A DNA stretch of 58,020 bases from Methylophaga sp. (GTDB lineage Bacteria > Pseudomonadota > Gammaproteobacteria > Nitrosococcales > Methylophagaceae): contig NZSL01000007.1 in NCBI GenBank assembly GCA_002696735.1, forward strand, positions 1 to 58,020. The letters are read 5' to 3'. Every line of letters starts with the position of its first letter. Within the stretch, counting starts at the first letter, position 1. Shown here in pieces: positions 17,617 through 26,495 of the stretch. The position numbers and the translations under genes were made by a program. The notes beneath the pieces were generated by a model. It ran no database searches and was not told the origin of the DNA. It saw only the letters and a program-made list of their open reading frames with translations.

Positions 17617-20600
17617 ATGACAAACAGTGAAGTAATTAAACAAATCAAAATGTTTCTTGAGTCTTGGTTTGAGGCTCAAAAAAATGAAGTTGGTCATGTT
17701 CATAAAGATTTTTTTGACACGGATGTTTTAAAGTCTAAAGCACGATTTGCACTAAAAAAATTAGAAGAAATTATGGTGCTACAGCCCCTCACGGAAGAAA
17801 AGTTTGATCACTTATTCGACATAGCTAAAAGAGAGTGCAAACACGAGAACCAAAGGGGAATGACTACCCCAAGTGTTTCACTGACTGGAGATGGGGAATA
17901 TAAAATCTGGCTTGATGACGAAAGAATAAGAAAAACTGGTTGGAATGTGGATGGAGCTAAGACATACAGGACAAGATATCTAGAATATTTAAGAAGGATT
18001 GGCAGAACAAGAGATCTCATCAAAGAAACAGAGAGGTCCAGTCTTGAAATACTCAAAAAAATGGGGGATCCAAAGTCACAGGATCCATTCTATGTCAGAG
18101 GACTGGTTGTTGGCAGTGTTCAGTCAGGAAAGACATCGAATTTCAATGCCGTAATCAATAGTGCTGTAGATGTTGGCTACGACCTGATTATAGTTCTCTC
18201 AGGGATTATGGAAGATCTTAGGGTTCAAACCCAAAAGCGGATTGAAAAGGAAGTGGAGGGGAAATTCGAAAATGGAGCTTTCATTGGTGTTGGAGCATGT
18301 GCGTCATTTGGCCAGCAGGGTGATTATCCTCATGTTCATCAAATTGTTGTTCCCACATCAAGAGAGACAGACTTTAAGAAGACTATCAAAGAAGCAGATT
18401 TTTCACTCAATAGTAGAAACATTCTTATATGCAAAAAAAATACGGATGTATTAAAAAATTTGCTTTTATGGCTTCAGAGTTACTTGCACAAGAACAAAGA
18501 TAAAATATCAATTCCATTGCTTGTTATTGATGATGAGGCCGACAATGCTTCACTCAACAACCTTGGCGCGAAAGGTCGCGAATATTCATCGACTATTAAT
18601 GGACACATAAGGGCTTTGTTAGGTCTATTCGATAAAAAAACATATTTAGGATATACAGCAACACCTTTTGGAAATGTTTTACAGGATCGAAATGAAGCTA
18701 CAGATGCTAAATGGGTTCTGAAAGACAAAGGAGAAGAACACCCATTCAGCCAGGTTGATAGCCTCTTCCCGAATGAATTCATTGAGCTTTTGTTTCCTCC
18801 GCCAAATTATATTGGAGCCAAACATTTTTTTGAGACACGACTAGATGACGTAAAAAAAATTGAACCGTTAGTGGCTGCCCCTATAAAAGACCATGAAGAT
18901 GCATTTCCTTCCAGAGTGACAAAAGATGGAATAAATCTGACAACAGAAACAGGTAAAGATACCCGTGCCACAACTAAGTATGATCAATTCCCGGAGTATC
19001 TACCTGAGTCTCTCAAAGAAGCGATAATGTGTTTTGTCTTATCGACTGCAATTAGGGTGAGTAGAAAAAGTTTAATGACTGGTTCGAAGCTGTACCAGCC
19101 GCATAACACCATGCTTATTCATATATCCAGATTTACTACCTGGCAATCTAAGACAAAAAAGCTTGTGGAAACATATGTCGATGAGTTGAAGGAAAGACTG
19201 GACAATGATCAGCCAAACTCAAAAAATTCAATATATGGCCTTTTCGAAAAGTGTTGGTACAAACATTACGCTTATGTTGTGGAAAATATCAGGTCATATC
19301 TTCCTGATGATTATGAAGATCCCTTTTTGGAACCAAAGACTTTTTCTGATGTAAAGCCATTGCTGATTAAAGTTGTTTCTGACATTCAGACCAAGGCAGT
19401 TAACAGTAGTGATAAAGATCAACTCATCTATCCTGATGAATCAGATAAAGACTTTAATGAGAAGGTATATATTGCAATCGGTGGTAATAGACTCTCAAGG
19501 GGGTTCACACTCGAGGGGCTAACAGTTAATTACTTTGTCAGAAACACCAACTTTGCAGACACTCTTTTACAGATGGGGCGATGGTTCGGCTACAGACCCG
19601 GTTATATCGATTGTTGCAAGCTCTTCTCTAACAAAGAAAGCTTGGAGAAGTTTGATCAGACTACCGCCACGATTGAAGACCTGGAGCAAAGATTTATTGA
19701 GATGAATCTAGATCCATCAAACACACCAAGCAAATTCGCTCTGAGAGTTTTGAAACATCCAGGCGCACTAAAAATTACAAGACCATCAATATTAAAAAAT
19801 TCAAAAGAGGTTCGTTGGTCTTACTCAGATCACCTTAAGCAGTCCACTAAGTTTGTAATAGAAAAAAGTCGTATTGAGACAGCATGGGAGGGCTTTAAGA
19901 CTCTGGTCAAAAAGCACAGCGATTCTTTTAGACCCATTTACAGTGAAAAGGGGAAATTAGAGTTTCTGGAATATAGACCAGATGGTGTTAAGGAGTTATA
20001 TGATTTTTTAGATCTACCAAACGCATTTACAGATGAAAACTACTTCGAAGAGTTGAAAGTCTATATCAAACTTTGTAATCAAAAAAATAAACTGAGAAAC
20101 TGGTCAATAGCAATAAGGGCATCTGGTGATGCCAGAGAGTTGGATTTAAATGAACTTGGAATAGAACACACCATTACTAGAGTGCGTCGTGAAGGGCCAA
20201 GTGAGAAATCGCCCAGATGGCGTGAGAGTTTGATTAACGATCATATATTCGCCGCAGGTGGGAATAGTGCCAATATCGTCACGGGTGGTAGAGATTTCCA
20301 GTTAAGGCTATCAAAAGAGCAGATTAACAAGGCTACTCAAGCTTTCAAGGATAATTGGGCCAAAGAATATAGACTGAAAAACCCTGGTTTGAGTGAAACT
20401 GAAATAGCTTCAAAGAAAGACAAGTTGAACGTACCAGAAAAAGCGTACCGCCGTATGATGTCTGATGATGAGGGGGTATTAGTCATTTATCTAATAGATT
20501 TAGCTCTTGTATTTGAAAATGACCAGAAGCCAATAGTCGAGTTAACGGAGCTTAAACAAACCATCGATTCGGACAATATACCTCTAATAGGTTACGCAGT

Positions 20601-20733
20601 AGGTATACCAGTAATTGGGGATGACATTGGCGGAACATATCTTCAGAGTATTCACCATGAGGAACCGGAAATAGATGACCAGTTATTTGATGATGATCTT
20701 TACGATGATTATCAGGAAGTTTTGGAGCACTAA
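17617..20733 (+). CDS. Z1-domain superfamily II helicase/ATPase
   Basis: A 1038-residue protein with helicase-type motifs. Walker A is GSVQSGKTSNF (about 166-176), and the Walker B DEAD-like box is LLVIDDEAD (about 301-309). A motif III-like YTATPFGNV follows near 346. C-terminal Z1 motifs are GGNRLSRGFTLEGLTV and LLQMGRWFGYR (about 627-660), the arginine-finger region. Z1 proteins accompany MORC-like ATPases and C5 methyltransferases in predicted defence clusters, where they probably translocate on or remodel DNA. The ATG directly abuts the ATPase stop. Its own stop overlaps the next ATG by one base (TAATG), so the operon is translationally coupled. The acidic tail (DDQLFDDDLYDDYQE) is notable. 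Confidence 0.92.
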   Translation: MTNSEVIKQIKMFLESWFEAQKNEVGHVHKDFFDTDVLKSKARFALKKLEEIMVLQPLTEEKFDHLFDIAKRECKHENQRGMTTPSVSLTGDGEYKIWLDDERIRKTGWNVDGAKTYRTRYLEYLRRIGRTRDLIKETERSSLEILKKMGDPKSQDPFYVRGLVVGSVQSGKTSNFNAVINSAVDVGYDLIIVLSGIMEDLRVQTQKRIEKEVEGKFENGAFIGVGACASFGQQGDYPHVHQIVVPTSRETDFKKTIKEADFSLNSRNILICKKNTDVLKNLLLWLQSYLHKNKDKISIPLLVIDDEADNASLNNLGAKGREYSSTINGHIRALLGLFDKKTYLGYTATPFGNVLQDRNEATDAKWVLKDKGEEHPFSQVDSLFPNEFIELLFPPPNYIGAKHFFETRLDDVKKIEPLVAAPIKDHEDAFPSRVTKDGINLTTETGKDTRATTKYDQFPEYLPESLKEAIMCFVLSTAIRVSRKSLMTGSKLYQPHNTMLIHISRFTTWQSKTKKLVETYVDELKERLDNDQPNSKNSIYGLFEKCWYKHYAYVVENIRSYLPDDYEDPFLEPKTFSDVKPLLIKVVSDIQTKAVNSSDKDQLIYPDESDKDFNEKVYIAIGGNRLSRGFTLEGLTVNYFVRNTNFADTLLQMGRWFGYRPGYIDCCKLFSNKESLEKFDQTTATIEDLEQRFIEMNLDPSNTPSKFALRVLKHPGALKITRPSILKNSKEVRWSYSDHLKQSTKFVIEKSRIETAWEGFKTLVKKHSDSFRPIYSEKGKLEFLEYRPDGVKELYDFLDLPNAFTDENYFEELKVYIKLCNQKNKLRNWSIAIRASGDARELDLNELGIEHTITRVRREGPSEKSPRWRESLINDHIFAAGGNSANIVTGGRDFQLRLSKEQINKATQAFKDNWAKEYRLKNPGLSETEIASKKDKLNVPEKAYRRMMSDDEGVLVIYLIDLALVFENDQKPIVELTELKQTIDSDNIPLIGYAVGIPVIGDDIGGTYLQSIHHEEPEIDDQLFDDDLYDDYQEVLEH

Positions 20734-21698
20734 TGGATAGTCTGGAACTTGAACAAAAATGGATTTCACTGAATCATGATGGCTCATCAGATTATGTATT
20801 AAGGAGGATTGATTCTAGCTGTATTCCCGAACTTAGCATTGCTATTAGTTCTGGGCTTGATAGGTCGCTGATCCTCGAGTTGCCTATGGAACATATGGTT
20901 AACTTTGAAAGCATTAAACGCAGAAACTTAACATTGGAGCCCTACTCAAGCTTGAGTTGCATCGTTTTGAAGCTTACCGATCCTATTTATTATGATCTTT
21001 TCAACGATCTTGTTATCTCACTCTATCATCGTTTAAAAGATGAGTCTGACCCAATAGTTAGCTCAAGGAGCTTCGTTGAAACATTCCATAAGTGGAGTGA
21101 ATTCTTTCATGACGAGAGATCTGAAAGACTCAGTAATGAGGTAGTGAAGGGATTGTTTGGTGAGCTTTTCATACTGAAAGGACTGCTCGAAAATACCGAA
21201 GCCATAGAAATCAATCACGTGCTATCTGCTTGGGTAGGGCCATATGATGAGATTCATGATTTTTCTTTTGATGAAAAAGACATTGAAGTTAAGACAAAAG
21301 ACAATAAAAAACTGGATGTTAGAATCTCCAGTGAGTTCCAGCTTGAAAGTGTATTGGATAAACCACTTGAGCTTATTGTTGTTTCTCTCGAAGGAGATTA
21401 TGTAAATGGAGAGGCACTCAGTGACCTCGTGAGTGAGATCAGGCAACAGGTAGCAAATAAGCTGGGTGATCCTTCAATATTGTTTGAGACATTGAAGCAA
21501 AAAAAACTTAGCCTAAAAAACATCGGTGATTACGATAACTATAGATTCAAGGTTGTCGAGAAAGATATATACAATTGTCTTATGAATGGCTTTCCGAGGT
21601 TAGTTAAGTCTGAACTGCCAGACTCGATAGTGAACATACAATACAGCCTGAATACATCGACCTTGAGTGCTTTCCTGATTTCCAGTGAAAAGTTTTAA
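20733..21698 (+). CDS. PD-(D/E)XK nuclease-like protein (DUF4420 type)
   Basis: A 321-residue protein that fits the PD-(D/E)XK motif family found next to Z1 genes. Likely active-site elements are Glu 144 in LFGELFIL, Asp 176 in EIHDFSF, and Glu 185/Lys 187 in IEVKTK. It is probably the cleaving subunit of the cluster, directed by the MORC-like ATPase and Z1 helicase. Both ends overlap by one base (TAATG) with the neighbouring genes, so all three are coupled. The family assignment is from motif order and neighbourhood rather than a profile search. Confidence 0.83.
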   Translation: MDSLELEQKWISLNHDGSSDYVLRRIDSSCIPELSIAISSGLDRSLILELPMEHMVNFESIKRRNLTLEPYSSLSCIVLKLTDPIYYDLFNDLVISLYHRLKDESDPIVSSRSFVETFHKWSEFFHDERSERLSNEVVKGLFGELFILKGLLENTEAIEINHVLSAWVGPYDEIHDFSFDEKDIEVKTKDNKKLDVRISSEFQLESVLDKPLELIVVSLEGDYVNGEALSDLVSEIRQQVANKLGDPSILFETLKQKKLSLKNIGDYDNYRFKVVEKDIYNCLMNGFPRLVKSELPDSIVNIQYSLNTSTLSAFLISSEKF

Positions 21699-23611
21699 TG
21701 GAAGCAGAATTAGAAGAATATTTTTCAATCAGAAAAGGTCTCCTCGATGACTCTAAGGATGAAGAGGGATTTATCAATCAGAGAATGATCTTGGAAGAAA
21801 CGCTTCCCTACATGGCTGAAGCAAAACTGATTGATTCAGAAGACTTTAATGATAGCTACATTCTCAACCAAAATGAAAAACAAAAACTCAATGCATTCAA
21901 TGTCAATGAGTCTGGAGAGCGGCTCCAGTTATTTCTTATTGACGAAGACACGATAGATGAATGTACGGACGATAGTTTACTTTGTGTTTCCCAGAAAGAC
22001 ATCTATGAAAGTCAGTTCAAACGAGCTACGAGGTTTGTTGCAAGCGCTATAAAAGGAGATTTGAATCATCAGCTTCAGGATTCTGACCCTGTAAAAGTAT
22101 TAACTTCAAAACTCTCATCCCAACAAGGTATAGAACAGTTCGATGTCATAGAAATTTTCCTGATATCGCTAACGGCAACTGTTTCCTTCAAGGGACAGAC
22201 TACACAGCCCCGTAAAATCCATTTCCCTGATTCATCCACCATATTTTCCTATAAAGACTCCAGCGGTAAGAAGTGTTCTAAAGAGTTATTGTTTGTGACA
22301 CGCGTCATCGATCTGAACTTCATATTCAACGCAATTGTATCCAAAGGCAACCGAGAGGCATTGGAAGTCAATTTCAGAAAAACTTTTGGATATGCTCTCG
22401 ATGTGATCGTAGCCACTGAGGAGAAATACTTTCAATCTTATCTATGTGTTTTGAAAGCGGATGTGCTGGCAGACTTGTACAAAACTTACAGTACAAGACT
22501 TCTCGAAAAAAATGTTCGCTCCTTCCTTCAGTTCACTGGCGACGTCAATAAAGGAATAAAGCGGACTATCCGGGTTGAGCCTGAAAAATTTATTGCTTAT
22601 AACAATGGCCTGACAATTACGGCAACTGATGCAAAAACTTCCTACAGTAAGAAACAATTTCAAATTGAGTCATTAACCGATCTTCAAATAGTAAATGGTG
22701 GGCAAACAACGGCTGCAATTTACTTCTCAAGAAAAGAAGGCCTTGATGTCAGTAAAGTAAAAGTAATGGCGAAGATTAATGTCATCAATGAATCTGAAGA
22801 CTCGGAACTTGATGACTTGATTGCAAATATAAGTGAATACTCAAACTCCCAGTCTAGAGTCTCAAAAGTTGACCTCAGGGCAAGGAACCCTCAACTCATC
22901 AAGTTCAAGTCACTCAGTGAGAGCGTGATTACGCCGAGTGGAACAAAATGGTTTTTTGAGAGAGCCAAAGGTGAGTTCAACACGAAGGTTAGAATCGCAG
23001 GTAGCAACGGCAATAGAATCAAGAAAGAATTTCCGCCGAACAAAAAATTTACAAAAGAAATGCTGGCTAAATACTACTGCTCCTGGAATGAAATTCCTTA
23101 TTTAGTCAAAAAGGGAGGCGAGAAGATATTCAGGCACTTTATAGAAGATATCTCTCCTGAAGAAGGAGACTTAAAATCAGTTGAAATTGACCGTGACTTC
23201 TATGAATCAACAATAGCTAAAATCATTATATTTAAAGAACTGGAAAAAAATTATGGTGTAGGCGTGAACGCAATGGGACAGCTTCGCTCCGCTGTTATTC
23301 CTTATACCCTCGCAGTTGTCTACGTGAATACTGATGGAGCAAAAAATGGAATCAGGTTTGACCTTTCAAGGATATGGAAGAGGGAAGGCCTTGAGGATGA
23401 TTTAGTAGAGTATTTTCGTGAGTTAATGATATTGGTGAATGAGTTGATTAAGAAATATTCGACCAGTGAGGACTATGGTGAATATTCTAAAAAGCCTGAG
23501 TTATGGTCAAACATTAAGAACTCAATGGAAATAAAATCATTTCTCTCATCCGATAATAGCTTGAAGATATTTGAAAAATATACATACAGTCTTGCTTCTA
23601 TCAACACATAA
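21698..23611 (+). CDS. AIPR (abortive infection phage resistance) family protein
   Basis: 637 residues. The central region carries the AIPR hallmarks FIAYNNGLTITATDA and LQIVNGGQTTAAIYFS (about 296-345), then VKVMAKINVI and a helical C-terminal half. AIPR proteins were first linked to phage abortive infection and recur in clusters with Z1, MORC ATPase and methyltransferase genes. The molecular activity is not settled. It starts on the TAATG shared with the nuclease gene and is followed 18 bases later by the Vsr gene. There is no signal peptide or membrane helix, so it is cytoplasmic. Confidence 0.9.
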   Translation: MEAELEEYFSIRKGLLDDSKDEEGFINQRMILEETLPYMAEAKLIDSEDFNDSYILNQNEKQKLNAFNVNESGERLQLFLIDEDTIDECTDDSLLCVSQKDIYESQFKRATRFVASAIKGDLNHQLQDSDPVKVLTSKLSSQQGIEQFDVIEIFLISLTATVSFKGQTTQPRKIHFPDSSTIFSYKDSSGKKCSKELLFVTRVIDLNFIFNAIVSKGNREALEVNFRKTFGYALDVIVATEEKYFQSYLCVLKADVLADLYKTYSTRLLEKNVRSFLQFTGDVNKGIKRTIRVEPEKFIAYNNGLTITATDAKTSYSKKQFQIESLTDLQIVNGGQTTAAIYFSRKEGLDVSKVKVMAKINVINESEDSELDDLIANISEYSNSQSRVSKVDLRARNPQLIKFKSLSESVITPSGTKWFFERAKGEFNTKVRIAGSNGNRIKKEFPPNKKFTKEMLAKYYCSWNEIPYLVKKGGEKIFRHFIEDISPEEGDLKSVEIDRDFYESTIAKIIIFKELEKNYGVGVNAMGQLRSAVIPYTLAVVYVNTDGAKNGIRFDLSRIWKREGLEDDLVEYFRELMILVNELIKKYSTSEDYGEYSKKPELWSNIKNSMEIKSFLSSDNSLKIFEKYTYSLASINT

Positions 23612-23629
23612 AGAGCACTGGTTTTAATT

Positions 23630-24091
23630 GTGGCAGATGTCTTTGATATAAAAACTCGTTCCAAAAACATGTCTCGCATTAGAGCTAAAGACACAAAACC
23701 CGAGTTAATAATTCGAAGGTTGGTACACAAACGTGGATTTAGATACAGGATTCATCGGAAAGATCTCCCGGGAAAACCTGATATTGTTCTCCCCAAACAC
23801 AACTTGGTTATATTTGTTAATGGCTGTTTTTGGCATGGTCATAAGTGCCATTTATTTCACTGGCCAAAGTCTAAAAGTGACTTTTGGGAGGAGAAAATAA
23901 GAATCAATATTCAGCGTGACTTGAAAAATATAAAAATACTCAGAAACATGGGTTGGAGGGTCATGATTATCTGGGAATGTTCGATTAAGGGTAAATACAG
24001 ACAAGAAATAGATTTATTAACACATAGAATATCATCATGGATTATTACAAATGAAGAATTTTGTGAGTTTGTTGGTCATGATTTAAGTTGA
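23630..24091 (+). CDS. vsr: Very short patch repair (Vsr) endonuclease
   Basis: 153 residues. Vsr nicks DNA 5' of the T in T:G mismatches that arise when 5-methylcytosine deaminates, so it matches the methyltransferase of this cluster. Visible features: N-terminal SKNMSRIRAKDTKPE, catalytic Asp in PGKPDIVLP at residue 51 (the same number as the catalytic Asp in E. coli Vsr), His 69 in CFWHGHKC, zinc-type Cys/His residues (CFWHGHKCHLFHW), and the C-terminal GWRVMIIWEC. The start is a GTG at 23630. It is the last gene of the operon, 18 bases after the AIPR gene. Confidence 0.94.
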   Translation: MADVFDIKTRSKNMSRIRAKDTKPELIIRRLVHKRGFRYRIHRKDLPGKPDIVLPKHNLVIFVNGCFWHGHKCHLFHWPKSKSDFWEEKIRINIQRDLKNIKILRNMGWRVMIIWECSIKGKYRQEIDLLTHRISSWIITNEEFCEFVGHDLS

Positions 24092-24301
24092 TTGAATCGC
24101 TACTAATTATTTAGACACAACAGAAGGATGTTGCTTACCATTGAAAACTATGAAATATTTAATCCAGTAAAGATACGAGACAATGGAGCGCTGACTGTAA
24201 ATTACGCACTACCATAAAATCTGCAATGGATTTAAAGAATGGAAATTAGGTTATGGAAGCTGCCTCATCCTTGATACTGACAAATCAAACTTATCATACT
24301 T

Positions 24302-24327
24302 GCCCGATTAATTACGAATTATCGGGC
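24302..24327. terminator. Hairpin with following T-run downstream of vsr
   Basis: GCCCGATTAATT and AATTATCGGGC pair with one bulged base around a three- to four-base loop. After ten bases (tatgcgccTT) a run of seven T follows. It lies about 210 bases after the vsr stop and could end the defence operon, although the T-run is somewhat distant. Confidence 0.45.
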
Positions 24328-24653
24328 TATGCGCCTTTTTTTAAATTTAACGTCCTTAGCTTCCATGAAAACGTTAATATATTCAAATGTTTAAATGGTT
24401 GACATTCTTGTGCCCGAATTTACAGGCCGCACGATATAATTATTATAAGGCCAATGGCCTGATTAACATGCTTTTACATGTCCAAAAAGTAGGGAAGAAT
24501 TTCTGATTCTTAGAGTTTAAAAGTAGGCAAAAGTGGCTCTGATTAGGTGGCATCTATCATCCACCGACTAGGCATGACGTCCTAGATCGCCATTGTGCTG
24601 CGCGGCGTTGCCGTTCCTCACTTGTACTTTGGTTCTACACTCGAGGATTATTC

Positions 24654-24734
24654 ATGACAATTGAATTGACCATCAGAATACACCCTGAGTTAGTAATGAT
24701 GGCTTTGAAAATCGCCATCCTCTTGCTGATTTAG
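24654..24734 (+). CDS. Possible 26-residue hydrophobic peptide (type I toxin-like)
   Basis: The ATG at 24654 follows CGAGGATTATTC and encodes a peptide with a hydrophobic C-terminal half (MALKIAILLLI). A stable hairpin, followed by TATATTTT, lies 12 bases past the stop. Short hydrophobic peptides with their own terminator are typical of type I toxins, but no antisense RNA is proven and the family is not recognised. It is too short for certainty. Confidence 0.35.
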   Translation: MTIELTIRIHPELVMMALKIAILLLI

Positions 24735-24745
24735 GTAGTGGGTTG

Positions 24746-24767
24746 AGGGGGTGAGACACCGCCCCCT
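24746..24767 (+). terminator. GC-rich hairpin after small ORF
   Basis: AGGGGG and CCCCCT arms around a ten-base loop (TGAGACACCG), followed by TATATTTT. It resembles an intrinsic terminator for the plus-strand mini-gene at 24654. Confidence 0.55.
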
Positions 24768-24789
24768 ATATTTTACCCTGCCAAACATA

Positions 24790-24871
24790 TAACAAGTTTA
24801 TCAAACATCGTTGAGGCCACAAAAAAAACGTGACCTCCACTGGACGCGCAAAAAGCCGCGAGCCGTTTATA
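24790..24871 (+). repeat. Candidate divergent attC at the left edge of the cassette array
   Basis: TATAACAAG near 24789 and GCCGTTTATA near 24862 bracket an inner hairpin (GAGGCCAC / GTGACCTC) and a GGACGCGC block. These are the parts expected of an attC, but the terminal box is GTTTATA instead of GTTRRRY. Its position, just before the first cassette gene, is right for the site that would close the preceding cassette. Confidence 0.35.
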
Positions 24872-24917
24872 AAACCTCTAGCTTTCCGAGTCGCACTTCA
24901 ACATGAGTTGAAATTGA

Positions 24918-26390
24918 ATGCCAAAAAGTCAAAACAAGAGAAAGAAGTCACGTAGTGGTAAAAATAGGACTCATCTTCAAGATCACAAAAAAGTTGGGAA
25001 ACAGTTACAGTCGGGTTTTGCTGTAGTGGCTGATAAGGTTACTTTTTCGTCTTGGTCTAATGAGAGACTTCCCGAAATGATTTGGGCTGCCATCATCCGA
25101 GTGATTGATGACCAAGATTACGCTATTGAGGAATTCCGAAGAATACTTTCATTCATCGGTGAGCATGATGAAAAAGATCAGTTTTCAGATATTTCTTTAA
25201 CTGGAATTTCAAAACTCCCTGAAGCGTTAAGAGAGCAATTCATAGGGTTTATCTTAGAAAATAAAACCACCGCATCAGCGCTAGTAGTTTTAAGTCTATT
25301 TGATAACTTACCTGCTAAGGAAACATGGGTTAATTTATTACCTAAAGATGAACCCGATATATCTATTTTGATGGATGCTGTGGGTTTCAATCTGCCGCAT
25401 CAGTCTCAAGAAGCTACGGACTGTCGCTGGCTAAAATTGATGGCGCAGGTAATTTCGGGGAAATTTCATGTGCCACGAGTAATGGCAGAGGAATGGTTTG
25501 GCTATCCGTATGAAGGTGATGTAAGAAAAATACGACCATCCATTCGAGCCTCCGAAATGGCTGAAAATCCACTTATAGAGAAAGACTTGACGTGGCCAAA
25601 CGCTTTCTGGGACGAAGCGTGGAGAAACTCGCCTTGTTTAGCCCTTATGGAAGAAAAAGAACCAACAATTGCAGAAGCACCTTTTGTCTCTCGGGCTGAT
25701 GTAACGTCGCTCCTTAATGAAATCGAGTCACACTGGTCTCAGACACACACTACAACCGCTATTGACGCGAGGCACGATGCTGTATTTGGTCTAGCACTTT
25801 ATGTAGTAAAAGTCCTCGACGAAATGCTAGGTATAGGTATTGGAACCGGTATTCTGGGAAGGCTTGGTCTCAGAACAATCCTAGAAGCTCATATTTCACT
25901 GAGGTATTTGTTGCATAAAGATGATCCTGAATTATGGAAGAAATGGCGTGCTTATGGGGCGGGGCAAGCGAAATTAAATGCCTTGCGATTTGATGAGTTA
26001 ATGGACCCACCCAAGCACATTAACCAGATCACCATTGAGGCGATAGCTGGCGAAGACCACTGGGAAGAGTTTTTAAACATCGAGCTAGGAAGCTGGAGCG
26101 GCTTGGATCTCAGGAAAATTAGCGAAAAAACAGGCGTAAAAGATGCTTACGATGCGCACTATTCATGGACTTCTGGGTACTCACATGGAACATGGGGACC
26201 GGTTCGAGAATCCTGCTTCGAAACATGCGGAAACCCACTTCACAGACTCCATCGGTATCCGAAGCAACAAAGACTGCCCGACACAATTTCAGATGCTTGC
26301 CTGTTGGTTAATTCTATATTGGATGACCTCGATAAATCTTATCCAGGATTTTCTCACAGAATTCCTGATGCAGGTGTTGGAAATGAATAA
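24918..26390 (+). CDS. Cassette gene: DUF5677-like protein
   Basis: 490 residues. The N-terminus is basic (KSQNKRKKSRSGKNR), the middle is helical, and the C-terminal 200 residues fit the DUF5677 pattern (LGLRTILEAHISLRYLL; then YDAHYSWTSGYSHGTWG with conserved His). The family's biochemical role is unknown. HEPN-like folds have been suggested for similar all-helical His-containing proteins, but that is speculation here. The stop at 26390 is four bases from attC 26394-26452, so it is the cargo of an integron-type cassette. All cassette genes in this array share the plus orientation. Confidence 0.75.
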   Translation: MPKSQNKRKKSRSGKNRTHLQDHKKVGKQLQSGFAVVADKVTFSSWSNERLPEMIWAAIIRVIDDQDYAIEEFRRILSFIGEHDEKDQFSDISLTGISKLPEALREQFIGFILENKTTASALVVLSLFDNLPAKETWVNLLPKDEPDISILMDAVGFNLPHQSQEATDCRWLKLMAQVISGKFHVPRVMAEEWFGYPYEGDVRKIRPSIRASEMAENPLIEKDLTWPNAFWDEAWRNSPCLALMEEKEPTIAEAPFVSRADVTSLLNEIESHWSQTHTTTAIDARHDAVFGLALYVVKVLDEMLGIGIGTGILGRLGLRTILEAHISLRYLLHKDDPELWKKWRAYGAGQAKLNALRFDELMDPPKHINQITIEAIAGEDHWEEFLNIELGSWSGLDLRKISEKTGVKDAYDAHYSWTSGYSHGTWGPVRESCFETCGNPLHRLHRYPKQQRLPDTISDACLLVNSILDDLDKSYPGFSHRIPDAGVGNE

Positions 26391-26393
26391 AAA

Positions 26394-26452
26394 GCTAACA
26401 AGTCAAAGCACGCGGACGTCGCTCCGCTCCGCCGGTGTTTGAGGCGTTATGC
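26394..26452 (+). repeat. attC recombination site 1 of cassette array
   Basis: The outer boxes are GCTAAC and GTTATGC. The inner arms TCAAAGCAC and GTGTTTGA pair except for one extra G in the left arm, the extrahelical base typical of attC. The loop is GC-rich (gacgtcgctccgctccgc). It starts four bases after the upstream stop. Confidence 0.8.
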
Positions 26453-26495
26453 GTCTTGATAACTAATATAGTAACTTTCTGAGCTCGGAATTAGA

